Below are positions 19,332 to 29,389 of a stretch of DNA of 64,000 nucleotides, one piece after another. The notes below the pieces were generated by a model. It was not told the origin of the DNA. It saw only the letters and a list, made by a program, of their open reading frames with translations, and ran no database searches. The translations under genes and the position numbers were made by a program. Location of the stretch: positions 16,909 through 80,908 of the forward strand of contig JAQYCQ010000037.1 of NCBI GenBank assembly GCA_028724585.1, in the 5' to 3' direction. Numbering within the stretch: position 1 is the first letter of the stretch; each line of letters opens with the position of its first letter. The stretch comes from Bacillota bacterium. Its GTDB lineage: Bacteria > Bacillota > Clostridia > Peptostreptococcales > Anaerovoracaceae.

Positions 19332-20501
19332 CTAAGCGTCCGCCTTTTCCTTTTCGCTGTTATTTCTGTTAGGATGCAGCCTGTCGTCGAAATCTGCCAT
19401 GATATCCGAGATCTTTATCTGCTGAGGACATACCTTTTCGCAGCTGTGGCAGTGCAGGCAGGCCTTAGGCCTCTTGTCGTCAGGCAGGGCCGCGATCGCC
19501 ATGATAGAGATGAAGTCGTCTTCAACAGACCTGTTCTGGTTGTACATTTCGATGAGCCATGGTATATCTAGCTCCTGAGGGCAGTGAGAAGTGCAGTAAT
19601 GGCAGGCTGTGCAAGGTATGGAACCCGCCGCTGTCCTGTCCGCCGCTATCTTCTGGAGAGCGTCCCAGCCCTTCTGGTCAAGAGGCTTGTCAGTATTCCA
19701 GATGCCGATATTGTCGATGAGCTGCTGCCTGTCTGACATACCTGAAAGGACCATAGTAACGCCAGGGACAGCCTGCAGGAACCTGAATCCCCACTCAGGC
19801 GCTGAATAAGCCGGCTCCACAGCCGCAAGATCTGCCTTCTCCTGATCAGACAGCTTTACCAGCTTGCCTCCCCTGAGAGGCTCCATTACCCATACAGGAA
19901 TACCTCTCTTCTCCAGATCTTTAACCTTGCGCTCAGCGTCCTGGAAGGTCCAGTCGAACCAGTTGAGCTGGATCTGGCAGAATTCCATATAAGGACCGTA
20001 AACTTCCATAAAGCGCTCGTAGGTCTCGAAGCTGCCGTGGATGGAGAAGCCCAGATGCTTTACGCGCCCGTTCTCAAGCTGTTCCTTCATATAATCGAGA
20101 ATGCCGTACTTAGGGTCCAGATACTGCTCCAGGTTCATCTCGCATACGTTGTGTATAAGGTAGAAATCGAAATACTCAACGCGGCACTTTACCAGCTGCC
20201 TCTCGAATATCTCCTTTACCTTAGGCATATTGCTGAGGTCGTAGCCCGGGAATTTATCAGCCAGATAGAAGCTCTCCCTCGAATATCTGGAAAGGCCCCT
20301 GCCCACTACCAGCTCCGAGTTTCCGTTGTGATAGCCCCAGGCGGTATCGAAATAATTCACCCCGTGGTCATAAGCGTAATCTATCATCTCCAGCGCAGCC
20401 GTTTCGTCTATCTCAGCGTCGTTTCCATTCACGACCGGAAGTCTCATGCATCCCAGGCCCAGCCCCGAAAGCTTTATTCCTTTAAAATCTCTGTAGATCA
20501 T
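19332..20501 (-). CDS. Aldo/keto reductase with C-terminal dicluster ferredoxin domain
   Basis: The N-terminal ~280 residues are a TIM-barrel aldo/keto reductase (GLGCMRLP, YFDTAWGYHNGNSE with the catalytic Tyr, FYLADKFPGY, FDFYLIHNV). The C-terminus has two ferredoxin-type clusters, CTACHYCTSHCP and CLHCHSCEKVCP. Such fusions are common in anaerobes and are oxidoreductases of uncharacterised substrates. The ATG at 20501 is chosen because GGAGG lies five bases upstream; the ATG at 20513 overlaps that site. Confidence 0.9.
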   Translation of the reverse strand: MIYRDFKGIKLSGLGLGCMRLPVVNGNDAEIDETAALEMIDYAYDHGVNYFDTAWGYHNGNSELVVGRGLSRYSRESFYLADKFPGYDLSNMPKVKEIFERQLVKCRVEYFDFYLIHNVCEMNLEQYLDPKYGILDYMKEQLENGRVKHLGFSIHGSFETYERFMEVYGPYMEFCQIQLNWFDWTFQDAERKVKDLEKRGIPVWVMEPLRGGKLVKLSDQEKADLAAVEPAYSAPEWGFRFLQAVPGVTMVLSGMSDRQQLIDNIGIWNTDKPLDQKGWDALQKIAADRTAAGSIPCTACHYCTSHCPQELDIPWLIEMYNQNRSVEDDFISIMAIAALPDDKRPKACLHCHSCEKVCPQQIKISDIMADFDDRLHPNRNNSEKEKADA

Positions 20502-20513
20502 TTTTTCCTCCAT

Positions 20514-20910
20514 AATATAAGCTGGATATTCCTGCTCTTTCCGTTTTTGCCGCTATACGGCGGTTTACATAAAGATATTTTCTCACAAATCATGAATTAG
20601 TCAACAAGGCATAACGCTGGAATTTACAAGGTGAAGATTCCAGTACTTACGGGCGCTCCGCGCGCAGGGAGCTCCGCTCATCCCTGCCCGTTATTCCTGA
20701 GCAGCCGCGCCATCCTGACCCGGCTATTGTTTTTTTCGTATAATTGTTTTTGTCCTATATTCCTACAAATGCTGTTTAATTTACAAGTCCGTGAGCAATA
20801 AATAATATTAGAGCGCTTACGTCGCGCTTTTGGTTTTAAGCGATCAAGATTCAAACATCATGGATCCACGCGGATCCTGAAGACTGAAAAGAGGTAAAGG
20901 AGGATTTAAG
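20514..20910. other. Divergent intergenic region
   Basis: About 400 bases lie between two divergent genes. Visible features are a nested structure at 20650-20692, with outer ACGGGC/GCCCGT enclosing two TCC-loop stems (one with a bulge), and a TATAAT at 20739-20744 that could serve the plus-strand gene with a weak -35 (CTGACC). A strong AAAGGAGG site precedes the ATG at 20911. Confidence 0.5.
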
Positions 20911-21474
20911 ATGAGAAAGGCATTTAAACCGGCTCCATGGCTGTTCCCTCAGCCTGTGACCATCATCGCCGCGTACGATAAGGATGGAAACATAGACGCC
21001 ATGAACGCCGCATGGGTCGGCCAGGGCGGTAACACACAGATCATCGCTGAACTCACACCAACTCACGGCACAGTAAAGAACTTCCTGGAAACAGGCGCGT
21101 TCACCATAGCTTTCGCCGACGCTGCCCACGAATGGGAAGCTGACTATCTCGGCATGACATCAGCAAACAATGTCCCTGACAAGTTCGAGAAGTCAGGTCT
21201 CACAGCGACAAAGTCGGAAGTGGTAAACGCTCCTGTCATCAACGAATTCCCTCTCGCCCTCGAATGCGAGGTCACAAGCTATGACAAGGAAACACAGATC
21301 CTCAAAGGCGAGATCAAGGGCATCACAGCCGATGAAAGTGTTCTCGACGCTGACGGCACGATAAACCCTGAAAAGCTCGAGGCGATAGTATTCGATCCTA
21401 TCAAGCACGGCTATTACAAGCTGGGTGAAAAAGTCGGAAACGCTTTCAAGGACGGCACAGAGCCTAAAAAATAA
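20911..21474 (+). CDS. Flavin reductase family (FMN-binding split barrel) protein
   Basis: A 187-residue protein starting MRKAFKPAPWLFPQPVTIIAAYDKDGNIDAMNAAWVG fits the flavin-reductase-like split-barrel family, which binds FMN and is often fused or coupled to anaerobic electron-transfer partners. Family features include NFLETGAFTIAFA and, near the end, FDPIKHGYYKLGEKVG. It has an AAAGGAGG ribosome binding site and is followed by a strong terminator. No clear partner gene is adjacent, so the physiological substrate is unknown. Confidence 0.85.
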   Translation: MRKAFKPAPWLFPQPVTIIAAYDKDGNIDAMNAAWVGQGGNTQIIAELTPTHGTVKNFLETGAFTIAFADAAHEWEADYLGMTSANNVPDKFEKSGLTATKSEVVNAPVINEFPLALECEVTSYDKETQILKGEIKGITADESVLDADGTINPEKLEAIVFDPIKHGYYKLGEKVGNAFKDGTEPKK

Positions 21475-21486
21475 AAAGGAATATCC

Positions 21487-21525
21487 CGCGCGGCCGCGGC
21501 CGCGCGTTTCGTCCGCTCCGCGGAC
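21487..21525. repeat. 20-base perfect palindrome plus TCC-loop hairpin
   Basis: A perfect GC-only 20-base palindrome (21487-21506, centred on CCGCGG) is followed by GTCCGC-TCC-GCGGAC (21511-21525). It is another paired-hairpin member of the dispersed family, placed just after the flavin reductase gene. Confidence 0.8.
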
Positions 21526-21530
21526 AAAAA

Positions 21531-21576
21531 AGCCGGAGAAAGAGATCAGGCGAGGACGGTCTCTGCTCCGGCTTTT
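21531..21576 (+). terminator. Intrinsic terminator after the flavin reductase gene
   Basis: AGCCGGAG (21531-21538) pairs with CTCCGGCT (21566-21573) and is followed by TTTTAGCGTTTTTG. The loop is long and can form further pairs (AGAGATC with GGTCTCT). Confidence 0.75.
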
Positions 21577-21735
21577 AGCGTTTTTGTTCCCGATCTCAGG
21601 CGTATAAGATCAATATCATATTTTTTCAATTTCCTGTTTCATCATCCCCAAATGAATATTACAATATTTAGAGTGTGATGAACGGTAGATATACCTTATC
21701 GTTTTTGAGTTATTGATATAGAAAGGATAAAGGCA

Positions 21736-22290
21736 ATGGAATACGAGATGACAATAGCGGGACTGAAGCGCACCCTTCCTCTGTGTCCTATCAGCGACAC
21801 GACACAGATCGGAGCCTTCGTCATGTTCGGCGACAGCGAGATCACTGAGAAAGCAGCGGCAGAGCTCCTTAAACAGGCTCCTGAATTCGACGTCATCGTG
21901 ACGGCAGAATCCAAGGGCATCCCTCTGGCTCACGAAATGTCCCGCCAGTCAGGCTACAGCGATTACGTGGTCATGAGAAAGGGCGCCAAGCTCTATATGA
22001 GGAACGTGATCTACACAAAGGTGAATTCTATCACCACTGACCACATACAGACCCTCTGCATCGGCGAGGACGACGAAAAGCTGATCAGGGGCGCGAGAGT
22101 GCTGATAGTCGACGATGTCATCTCCACAGGCGAATCCCTTAAATCCATGGAGACTCTCATCAGCCAGGTAGGCGGAAATATCGTCGGCAGGATGTCAGTC
22201 CTGGCGGAGGGCGACGCGGCGGACAGGGACGATATAATCTTCCTCGAAAAGCTCCCCCTCTTCGACTCGCACGGAAATCCTATAAAATAA
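21736..22290 (+). CDS. Phosphoribosyltransferase (adenine phosphoribosyltransferase-like)
   Basis: A 184-residue type I phosphoribosyltransferase. The PRPP-binding motif is VLIVDDVISTGES near residues 122-134, preceded by DVIVTAESKGIPLAHEMSR. The N-terminal portion and length resemble adenine phosphoribosyltransferase, which makes AMP from adenine and PRPP. A related purine PRT activity cannot be excluded. It has a ribosome binding site (GAAAGGA) and is followed by a strong terminator, so it is likely a single-gene unit. Confidence 0.8.
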   Translation: MEYEMTIAGLKRTLPLCPISDTTQIGAFVMFGDSEITEKAAAELLKQAPEFDVIVTAESKGIPLAHEMSRQSGYSDYVVMRKGAKLYMRNVIYTKVNSITTDHIQTLCIGEDDEKLIRGARVLIVDDVISTGESLKSMETLISQVGGNIVGRMSVLAEGDAADRDDIIFLEKLPLFDSHGNPIK

Positions 22291-22311
22291 ATAACCTTTT
22301 AGTTACATCGC

Positions 22312-22343
22312 ACCGGCCGATCAAACGGCCGGTTTTGTTTTTT
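22312..22343 (+). terminator. Intrinsic terminator after the phosphoribosyltransferase gene
   Basis: ACCGGCC (22312-22318) and GGCCGGT (22327-22333) form a 7-bp stem with an 8-base loop, followed by TTTTGTTTTTTT. Confidence 0.9.
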
Positions 22344-22375
22344 TGTAAAGTTTGAATAAAAGTCTACAAAATAGC

Positions 22376-22404
22376 TTGACTTTATCTCTATATAGTAGTA
22401 AATT
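22376..22404 (+). promoter_or_regulatory. Sigma-A promoter of the trp operon
   Basis: TTGACT (22376-22381) and TAAATT (22399-22404) are separated by 17 bases, placing a start near 22411, just before the T-box leader. Confidence 0.7.
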
Positions 22405-22410
22405 ACAGGT

Positions 22411-22692
22411 CAATAAGAAACCGATGAGGCGGAGATAACGGTGGCCATGCTCGTACAGAGAGCCTGCGATGCTGAGAATCAGGCGGAAAACAGACCATCA
22501 AATGGACCGCTGAGGGCGCAGTCAACAGACCGTGAGGTCCCAGTATTCTGCGACGTATGGCATGCGTAATATGCCGGGGATATTGAGATGTATCCTGCTA
22601 AGCGTACGGTTGACCGTAAATCAAGGTGGCACCGCGGATCATGTGAATTCGTCCTTGACAGAAATGCAGTTTTCTGTCAGGGACTTTTTTTA
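22411..22692 (+). promoter_or_regulatory. T-box leader (probably tRNA-Trp sensing) of the trp operon
   Basis: The T-box signature AAGGTGGCACCGCGG is at 22623-22637. It is followed by a terminator with arms GTCCTTGACAGAAA (22651-22664) and TTTCTGTCAGGGAC (ending 22684) and a run of eight Ts. A Stem I-like region lies upstream, and TGG at 22503-22505, followed by A, is a candidate Trp specifier codon. In this class uncharged tRNA stabilises the antiterminator, so the trp genes should be read through when tryptophan is scarce. The specifier is inferred, not folded. Confidence 0.9.
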
Positions 22693-22720
22693 TACGCTCC
22701 CCGGCAGGAAACACAGGTGT

Positions 22721-22756
22721 GCGCCCGCCCGGCGGGCGCTTGTCGGCGGAGCCGAC
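22721..22756. repeat. Paired hairpins between the T-box terminator and the trpE ribosome binding site
   Basis: GCGCCCGC-CCG-GCGGGCGC (22721-22739) is followed by GTCGGC-GGA-GCCGAC (22742-22756). The second hairpin ends immediately before the GGGAGG ribosome binding site of trpE, so it could affect translation of the first trp gene. Confidence 0.8.
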
Positions 22757-22772
22757 GGGAGGAAAAAGCAAT

Positions 22773-24236
22773 ATGTTCTATCCTGAAATCGATACTATCC
22801 GGAAAACAGCTGAAGAAAAGAAGTACAGGACAGCTCCGGTAAGCATGGAGATACTCGCTGATTTCAGGACTCCTATAGAAGTCCTGAGAGTACTTAAAAA
22901 TGTATCGGATCACTGCTTCCTGCTCGAGTCTATAAACGACAGCGAAAAATGGGGCCGCTACACATTCCTGGGGTTCGAGCCCAGCCTCGAGATAACCTGC
23001 CGCGACGGACACATGAAGGTCGGAGACCTGGAATTCGATACCGACGATCCGGGAAAATATATCAAGCAGGTCATAGACCAGCATAAAAGCGCCAGGTTCG
23101 AAGGGCTGCCTGCTTTCACCGGCGGGCTGATGGGATATTTCTCCTACGATTATCTCAAGTACTCAGAGAAGTCGCTCAGGCTTGACGCGGAAGACACTGA
23201 AGGCTTTAACGACGTGGATCTGATGCTGTTCGACAGGATCATATGCTTCGACAATTTCAGGCAGAAGATCATCCTGATCGTAAACATCCAGCTGGATAAT
23301 TACGAAACCGAGTACAATCTCGCTAAGGTCAGGCTGCAGAACATGGCGGACCTGATCATGCACGGCGAGCCGGCAAAAGACCATCCGGGCAGGCTCAAGA
23401 GCGACATAAAGGCTCTGTTCAACGAAAAAGAATACTGCGAAATGGTAGAGAAGGCCAAGTACCACATACGCGAGGGAGATATCTTCCAGGTAGTGCTCTC
23501 CAACAGGCTTGAAGCCGACTACGAAGGGACTCTCCTCAATTTCTACAGGATCATAAGGACCATAAACCCTTCCCCGTACATGTTCTATATGTCAAGCTCC
23601 GAGATGGAGGTCGCGGGAGCATCGCCTGAGACCCTGGTCAAGCTGCAGGACGGCGTGCTCCACACCTTCCCGCTTGCCGGGACCAGGCCGCGGGGAAAGA
23701 CCGAGGAAGAAGACAAGGCTCTGGAAGCCGGTCTCCTCAAGGATCCTAAGGAGCTGGCCGAGCACAACATGCTGGTCGACCTGGGAAGAAACGACATCGG
23801 CAAGGTATCGGCCTTCGGTACCGTCGAAGTAGAACAGCTGCACCAGATCCTGAGATTCTCTCACGTCATGCACATAGGCTCCACGGTCCGCGGCGAGCTG
23901 GCCGACGACAAGACTGCTCTGGACGCGATAGACTCCGTGCTTCCGGCCGGAACACTGTCGGGAGCGCCTAAGATCAGAGCCTGCCAGCTCATAAACGATA
24001 TAGAGAAGAACAAGCGCGGCATCTACGGCGGGGCCATCGGCTATCTCGATTTCACCGGCAACCTGGACACCTGCATAGGCATCAGGATCGCGTATAAAAA
24101 GAACGGAAAGGTATTCGTCAGGAGCGGGGCCGGCATCGTGGCCGACTCAGTCCCTGAGAATGAGTACAGGGAGTGCATAAACAAGGCGGCGGCAGTCGTC
24201 ACAGCTCTCAAAGACGCTGAGGAGGTCATGAAATGA
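22773..24236 (+). CDS. trpE: Anthranilate synthase component I
   Basis: TrpE makes anthranilate from chorismate with ammonia supplied by TrpG. The start at 22773 (MFYPEIDTIRKTAEE) follows GGGAGG; a longer in-frame start at 22719 would include the hairpin element and is rejected. The 487-residue protein has the tryptophan feedback motif FLLES near residue 49 and the chorismate-binding signatures GDIFQVVLSNR, AGASPETLVK, FPLAGTRPRGKT, DLGRNDIGKV, LPAGTLSGAPKIRA and YGGAIGYLDFTGN. It overlaps trpG by ATGA. Confidence 0.98.
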   Translation: MFYPEIDTIRKTAEEKKYRTAPVSMEILADFRTPIEVLRVLKNVSDHCFLLESINDSEKWGRYTFLGFEPSLEITCRDGHMKVGDLEFDTDDPGKYIKQVIDQHKSARFEGLPAFTGGLMGYFSYDYLKYSEKSLRLDAEDTEGFNDVDLMLFDRIICFDNFRQKIILIVNIQLDNYETEYNLAKVRLQNMADLIMHGEPAKDHPGRLKSDIKALFNEKEYCEMVEKAKYHIREGDIFQVVLSNRLEADYEGTLLNFYRIIRTINPSPYMFYMSSSEMEVAGASPETLVKLQDGVLHTFPLAGTRPRGKTEEEDKALEAGLLKDPKELAEHNMLVDLGRNDIGKVSAFGTVEVEQLHQILRFSHVMHIGSTVRGELADDKTALDAIDSVLPAGTLSGAPKIRACQLINDIEKNKRGIYGGAIGYLDFTGNLDTCIGIRIAYKKNGKVFVRSGAGIVADSVPENEYRECINKAAAVVTALKDAEEVMK

Positions 24237-24805
24237 TACTTCTTATAGATAATTACGACAGCTTTTCCTACAACCTCTACCAGCTTGTAGGCTCTATAAA
24301 TCCGGATATCAAGGTCATAAGGAACGATGAGATGACAGTCGAGGAGATAGAAGCTCTCGGACCTGACGAGATCATAATATCACCGGGACCAGGAAGGCCG
24401 GCGGACGCGGGCGTCTGCGAAGAAGTCGCCCTCAGGCTCAGCGGCAAGGTCCCTATCCTTGGCGTATGCCTGGGTCATCAGGGTATCTGCGAAGCCTTCG
24501 GGGCTCAGGTATCATACGCAAAAGAGCTCATGCACGGCAAACAGAGCGATACCGTCCTAGACCTCAGCTGTCCTCTCTTCAAGGGCTGCCCTGAAGTAAC
24601 TCCGGTAGCCCGCTACCACTCTCTGGCAGTGGTCGAGGATACGCTCCCAGACGTACTGGTGGAGACAGCGCATACTGAAGACGGCGAAGTCATGGCCGTA
24701 AAGCACAGGGATCATGATACCTACGGAGTCCAGTTCCATCCGGAATCTATAATGACTCCGGCAGGAAAGATAATGCTGCAGAACTTCATAGACCTGGCTA
24801 AATAA
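24233..24805 (+). CDS. trpG: Anthranilate synthase component II (glutamine amidotransferase)
   Basis: This 190-residue class I glutamine amidotransferase supplies ammonia to TrpE. The nucleophile is in GVCLGHQGI (near residue 82), with the oxyanion region SPGPGRP and a C-terminal YGVQFHPES carrying the catalytic His and Glu. It is not fused to TrpD. Its start overlaps the trpE stop, indicating coupling. A hairpin element lies in the 104-base gap before trpD. Confidence 0.97.
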   Translation: MILLIDNYDSFSYNLYQLVGSINPDIKVIRNDEMTVEEIEALGPDEIIISPGPGRPADAGVCEEVALRLSGKVPILGVCLGHQGICEAFGAQVSYAKELMHGKQSDTVLDLSCPLFKGCPEVTPVARYHSLAVVEDTLPDVLVETAHTEDGEVMAVKHRDHDTYGVQFHPESIMTPAGKIMLQNFIDLAK

Positions 24806-24828
24806 CAAATGTATATACAACGCGCCGC

Positions 24829-24874
24829 GTCAGCTCCGCTGACAAGTGCCTCCGACAGAAGCAGGCGGGCACCG
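24829..24874. repeat. TCC-loop hairpin element between trpG and trpD
   Basis: GTCAGC-TCC-GCTGAC (24829-24843) is followed by a second imperfect hairpin with arms GTGCC/GGGCAC, flanked by CGCG repeats. The segment AAGTGCCTCCGACAGAAGC closely resembles one at 47853-47871 that follows another hairpin of this family. Confidence 0.8.
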
Positions 24875-24909
24875 CGCTGAAGATATAAAGATCGAAAAGG
24901 AGCACGAAA

Positions 24910-25929
24910 ATGATAAAAGAAGCTATAGAAAAGATAGTAGATAAACAGGATCTCACATACGATGAAGCCTATACGGTAATGAGCGAGATCATGTCAGGAC
25001 AGACATCAGCAACCCAGAACGCCGCTTTCCTGGCATCTCTCTCAACAAAAAGCACAAAAGCCGAGACCATAGACGAGATCTCAGGCTGCGCCGCGGCTAT
25101 GAGGGATAAAGCCATACAGGTAGATTACGGCGGACCTACCCTGGAGATCGTAGGAACAGGCGGCGACAACGCCCACAGCTTCAATATCTCGACGACCTCC
25201 GCCTTCATCATCGCGGCGGCAGGCGTAAAGGTATCGAAGCACGGAAACCGCGCGGCCTCTTCTCTCTCAGGAGCGGCTGACTGCCTGGAGGCTCTCGGCG
25301 TAAACCTCGACGTCGATCCTGACAAAGCATGCCAGCTGCTCGATAAAGTCGGCATGTGCTTCCTCTTCGCCCAGAAGTACCACACTTCTATGAAATACGT
25401 AGGACCTATCAGGAAAGAGCTGGGCATCCGCACAGTGTTCAACATCCTCGGACCTCTGACAAATCCTGCTTCTCCTGAGTACTTCGTCCTCGGCGTATAC
25501 GATGAATACCTGGTAGAGCCTATAGCCAAGGTCCTCTCATCCCTCGGCGTAAAGCACGCCGCTGTGATCTACGGCCAGGACAAACTGGACGAGATCTCCA
25601 TCTCGGCTCCGACCACTGTCTGCGAGCTCAGCGACGGATGGTACAAGACCTACGTCATCAAGCCTGAGGATTTCGGTCTTGAAAGAGGACAGAAATCCGA
25701 CATCGTAGGCGGCACTCCTGAAGAGAACGCACAGCTGACACGCGATATCCTTTCCGGCAGGGAGCAGGGACCAAAGAGAAACATAGTCCTCATGAACGCC
25801 GGCATGGCCATCTACATAGGCGGAAAGGCAGACTCGCCGGCTGACGGCATCAGGAAAGCCGCTGAGCTGATAGACAATGGCGAAGCTTCAAAGGTCCTCG
25901 CCGCTCTCGTGGAGGAATCAAACAAATAG
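24910..25929 (+). CDS. trpD: Anthranilate phosphoribosyltransferase
   Basis: TrpD joins anthranilate and PRPP. The 339-residue protein has the glycine-rich PRPP site [20 protein letters not shown] near residue 80, [21 protein letters not shown], and [13 protein letters not shown]. The motif normally reads GTGGD, as here. It is separated from trpG by 104 bases with a hairpin element but is on the same strand and in operon order. Confidence 0.98.
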   Translation: MIKEAIEKIVDKQDLTYDEAYTVMSEIMSGQTSATQNAAFLASLSTKSTKAETIDEISGCAAAMRDKAIQVDYGGPTLEIVGTGGDNAHSFNISTTSAFIIAAAGVKVSKHGNRAASSLSGAADCLEALGVNLDVDPDKACQLLDKVGMCFLFAQKYHTSMKYVGPIRKELGIRTVFNILGPLTNPASPEYFVLGVYDEYLVEPIAKVLSSLGVKHAAVIYGQDKLDEISISAPTTVCELSDGWYKTYVIKPEDFGLERGQKSDIVGGTPEENAQLTRDILSGREQGPKRNIVLMNAGMAIYIGGKADSPADGIRKAAELIDNGEASKVLAALVEESNK

Positions 25930-25977
25930 CTTTTAACTGACTGCGGACACAGCTTCCGCGAAAAGCAGAGGTGAAAA

Positions 25978-26778
25978 ATGGCAGAAAAGAATATACTCGA
26001 CCGCCTCGCCGAACACGCGGAGGAAAGGGTCGCTGAATCAAAGAAAGCAGTATCACTTGAAGAAATGAGGAGAGAAGCCGAATCCCTCGCCGCCTCCGGC
26101 GGCATGGACTTTCCTTTCAGGAAAGCCCTGTCTGCTGACGGCATATCATTCATATGCGAATGCAAGAAGGCTTCCCCGTCAAAGGGCCTGATAGCTGCGG
26201 ATTTTCCTTATGTCGATATAGCAAAAGACTACGAATCCGCCGGAGCTTCCGCGGTTTCGGTGCTGACAGAGCCTAAATGGTTCCTGGGAAAAGACGAATA
26301 CCTTAAAGAGGTAAGCTCGTCCATATCTCTCCCCTGCCTGAGGAAGGATTTCATAGTCGATGAGTACATGATATATCAGTCTAAAACACTGGGAGCATCG
26401 GCGGCCCTCCTGATCTGCGCCATACTCGACCCGGAGCAGCTCAGGGATTACATAGAGATCTGCCGGAGCATAGGCCTTTCTTCTCTCGTCGAAGCCCACA
26501 ACGCCAGAGAGGTGGAGATGGCTCTCAATGCCGGAGCAGAGATCATAGGAGTCAACAACAGAAACCTTAAGACCTTCACCATAGATTTCGACAACAGCCG
26601 GAGGCTCAGGGGCATGGTTCCCGACGACATCCTTTTCGTAGCTGAGAGCGGGATCAGGGAGCATGCCGATGTGGCACGCCTTTCGACCATAGGGACCGAC
26701 GCAGTCCTGATAGGCGAAACCCTGATGAGGGCAGCCGACAAAAAAGCTATGCTGGACGAACTGAGAGGTGACCTGTAA
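25978..26778 (+). CDS. trpC: Indole-3-glycerol phosphate synthase
   Basis: TrpC closes the indole ring of CdRP. This 266-residue TIM barrel shows ICECKKASPSKGLI, SVLTEPKWFLG, LRKDFIVDEYMIYQS, EAHNAREVEMALNAGAEIIGVNNRNLKTF and VAESGIR. It is monofunctional, not fused to TrpF. A GAGGTG ribosome binding site precedes the ATG at 25978. Confidence 0.98.
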   Translation: MAEKNILDRLAEHAEERVAESKKAVSLEEMRREAESLAASGGMDFPFRKALSADGISFICECKKASPSKGLIAADFPYVDIAKDYESAGASAVSVLTEPKWFLGKDEYLKEVSSSISLPCLRKDFIVDEYMIYQSKTLGASAALLICAILDPEQLRDYIEICRSIGLSSLVEAHNAREVEMALNAGAEIIGVNNRNLKTFTIDFDNSRRLRGMVPDDILFVAESGIREHADVARLSTIGTDAVLIGETLMRAADKKAMLDELRGDL

Positions 26779-26779
26779 G

Positions 26780-27391
26780 ATGGGCACAAAAGTCAAGATC
26801 TGCGGTCTCAGGCGCATAGAAGATATACAGTATGTCAACGAAGCAATGCCGGATCTCGCAGGCTTCATCTTCGACAGCTCCCGGCGGCGCTACATAGATC
26901 CGCAGAAAGCCGCCGGACTGCGAGCGGAGCTCGCGCCGGGGATAAAGGCCGTCGGAGTGTTCGTGAATGCTCCCGCTAAACTGATCATCGATACTATAAA
27001 GACTGTAAGGCTCGATGCCGTACAGTTTCACGGAAATGAGAGCGAGGAATTTATCAGGCAGGCCAAGATGGAGACCGGGCTTCCGATCATAAAAGCCTTT
27101 CGTATCTCAAGCGCAGAGGATCTGGAAAAAGCCTGCGCGTCCAGCGCCGACATGATCCTTCTCGACAACGGTAAGGGAGGTACCGGTAAGAGCTTCGACT
27201 GGTCGCTGCTGAAGGATGTGCCGAGGGATTTCATGCTGGCGGGCGGACTGGGACCGGACAACGCGGCTGAGGCTGTGAGGACTGTAAGGCCCTGGGGGCT
27301 GGACGCCAGCTCGGGACTTGAAACCGACGGCTTTAAGGACTACGATAAGATAATTGAATTTATGGACGCTGTGCGGAGCACAGACGAATAA
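26780..27391 (+). CDS. trpF: Phosphoribosylanthranilate isomerase
   Basis: TrpF isomerises phosphoribosylanthranilate to CdRP. The start at 26780 ([19 protein letters not shown]) is one base after the trpC stop and gives a normal N-terminus with the catalytic Cys in KICGL. Further motifs are [35 protein letters not shown] and [14 protein letters not shown], then GLDASSGLE. Confidence 0.97.
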   Translation: MGTKVKICGLRRIEDIQYVNEAMPDLAGFIFDSSRRRYIDPQKAAGLRAELAPGIKAVGVFVNAPAKLIIDTIKTVRLDAVQFHGNESEEFIRQAKMETGLPIIKAFRISSAEDLEKACASSADMILLDNGKGGTGKSFDWSLLKDVPRDFMLAGGLGPDNAAEAVRTVRPWGLDASSGLETDGFKDYDKIIEFMDAVRSTDE

Positions 27392-27405
27392 AACAGGAGA
27401 ATGAA

Positions 27406-28596
27406 ATGAGCAAAAGCAAAGGACGTTTCGGTATACACGGCGGTCAGTATATACCTGAAACTTTGATGAACGCGGTCATAGAGCTGGAAGAAGCCTATAA
27501 CCACTACAAGGACGACCCTGAATTCCAGAGCGAGCTGACCACTCTGTTCAACGAATACGCTGGCAGGCCCAGCAGGCTCTACTACGCCGAAAAGATGACC
27601 AAGGACCTGGGCGGTGCTAAAATCTATCTCAAGCGCGAGGACCTCAACCATACAGGCGCCCACAAGATAAACAACGTTCTGGGACAGGCTCTGCTGGCAA
27701 AGAAAATGGGCAAGACCCGCCTGATCGCTGAGACGGGAGCCGGCCAGCACGGCGTTGCTACCGCTACCGCAGCTGCTCTCATGGGCATGGAATGCGTCGT
27801 CTATATGGGCAAGGTCGACATGGAACGCCAGGCACTCAACGTCTACAAGATGAGGCTGCTGGGCGCCGAGGTCAGAGGAGTGGAATCAGGAACAGGCACT
27901 TTAAAGGACGCCGTTTCCGAAACCTTCCGCGAATGGACAAACCGTATAGCCGACACCCACTACTGCCTGGGTTCGGTAATGGGACCTCATCCTTTCCCTA
28001 CTATCGTCAGGGATTTCCAGTCTGTCATCTCCAAGGAGATCAAGGAACAGATGCAGGAAAAGGAAGGCAGGCTGCCTGACGCGGTCATCGCCTGTGTAGG
28101 CGGCGGCTCCAACGCCATCGGTTCCTTCTACAACTTCATAGACGATCCTTCGGTCCAGCTCATCGGATGCGAAGCTGCCGGCCGCGGCATAGATACCTTC
28201 GAAACAGCCGCTACGATAAATACCGGCAGGCTGGGCATCTTCCACGGCATGAAATCCTACTTCTGCCAGGATGAATACGGCCAGATAGCGCCTGTCTACT
28301 CCATCTCGGCCGGACTCGACTACCCGGGCATAGGGCCTGAGCACGCCATGCTCCACGACAGCGGACGCGCCCAGTACGTTCCGGTAACGGACGACGAAGC
28401 GGTAAACGCTTTCGAATATATGAGCCGCATGGAAGGCATCATCCCTGCCATAGAATCAGCCCACGCTGTGGCCTACGCCATGAAGCTGGCGCCGACCATG
28501 GACAAGGATAAGATCATAGTTATCACGATTTCGGGACGCGGCGACAAGGACTGCGCTTCCATCGCCAGATACAGAGGAGAGGATTTACATGATTAG
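27406..28596 (+). CDS. trpB: Tryptophan synthase beta chain
   Basis: TrpB condenses indole with serine using PLP. The 396-residue protein has [13 protein letters not shown] at the N-terminus, the PLP-lysine in [40 protein letters not shown] and the C-terminal SGRGDKD. Length and motifs match the standard TrpB1 class. It overlaps trpA by 8 bases. Confidence 0.98.
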   Translation: MSKSKGRFGIHGGQYIPETLMNAVIELEEAYNHYKDDPEFQSELTTLFNEYAGRPSRLYYAEKMTKDLGGAKIYLKREDLNHTGAHKINNVLGQALLAKKMGKTRLIAETGAGQHGVATATAAALMGMECVVYMGKVDMERQALNVYKMRLLGAEVRGVESGTGTLKDAVSETFREWTNRIADTHYCLGSVMGPHPFPTIVRDFQSVISKEIKEQMQEKEGRLPDAVIACVGGGSNAIGSFYNFIDDPSVQLIGCEAAGRGIDTFETAATINTGRLGIFHGMKSYFCQDEYGQIAPVYSISAGLDYPGIGPEHAMLHDSGRAQYVPVTDDEAVNAFEYMSRMEGIIPAIESAHAVAYAMKLAPTMDKDKIIVITISGRGDKDCASIARYRGEDLHD

Positions 28597-29365
28597 TGTC
28601 AGAGAAGCATTCAAAAACGGAAAAGCGTTCATACCTTTCATCACCTGCGGCGATCCCCATCTGGACACCACGAAAAAGCTCATAAAAGCCATAGCCGGAG
28701 CGGGCGCCGACCTGATAGAACTGGGGATTCCATTCTCCGATCCTACAGCTGAAGGCCCTACCATCCAGGAAGCCAACATCAGGGCCCTGAGCGGCGGCGT
28801 CACTACAGACAAGATCTTCGACATGGTCGCCGAGATCAGGCCTGAGGTCGACGTTCCCATGGTCTTCATGACCTACGCCAACGTCGTATACTCCTACGGT
28901 ACAGAGAAGTTCGTAAAGAAAGCGGCAGAAGCCGGCATGTCCGGCCTCATCCTGCCTGACGTTCCTTACGAGGAGAAGGACGAGTTCGCCCCGACCTGCA
29001 GGAAGTACGGCCTGGACCTGATAAGCCTCATCGCCCCTACCTCACACGACCGTATCAAGATGATCGCTAAAGACGCCGACGGCTTCGTATACTGCGTATC
29101 ATCTCTGGGCGTAACCGGTGTAAGGAGCAATATCACCACAGACATAGGCTCAATGACAGCGCTGGTCCACGAAGCGAACCCGGATATCCCGTGCGCTGTA
29201 GGCTTCGGCATCTCGACCCCTGAGCAGGCCGAGAACATCGCTAAAGACGCCGACGGCATCATCGTAGGATCCGCTATAGTCAAGCAGATAGCAAAATACG
29301 GAAAAGACGCCGTACAGCCTGTCGCCGACTACGTCAGATCTATGAAAGAAGCCGCTAACAGATAA
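28589..29365 (+). CDS. trpA: Tryptophan synthase alpha chain
   Basis: TrpA cleaves indole-3-glycerol phosphate and passes indole to TrpB. The 258-residue TIM barrel shows [39 protein letters not shown] with the catalytic Glu, and [15 protein letters not shown] with the catalytic Asp. It is the last gene of the trp operon and is followed by a terminator. Confidence 0.98.
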   Translation: MISVREAFKNGKAFIPFITCGDPHLDTTKKLIKAIAGAGADLIELGIPFSDPTAEGPTIQEANIRALSGGVTTDKIFDMVAEIRPEVDVPMVFMTYANVVYSYGTEKFVKKAAEAGMSGLILPDVPYEEKDEFAPTCRKYGLDLISLIAPTSHDRIKMIAKDADGFVYCVSSLGVTGVRSNITTDIGSMTALVHEANPDIPCAVGFGISTPEQAENIAKDADGIIVGSAIVKQIAKYGKDAVQPVADYVRSMKEAANR

Positions 29366-29389
29366 TATATCGAAATATCAAGCACTCAA

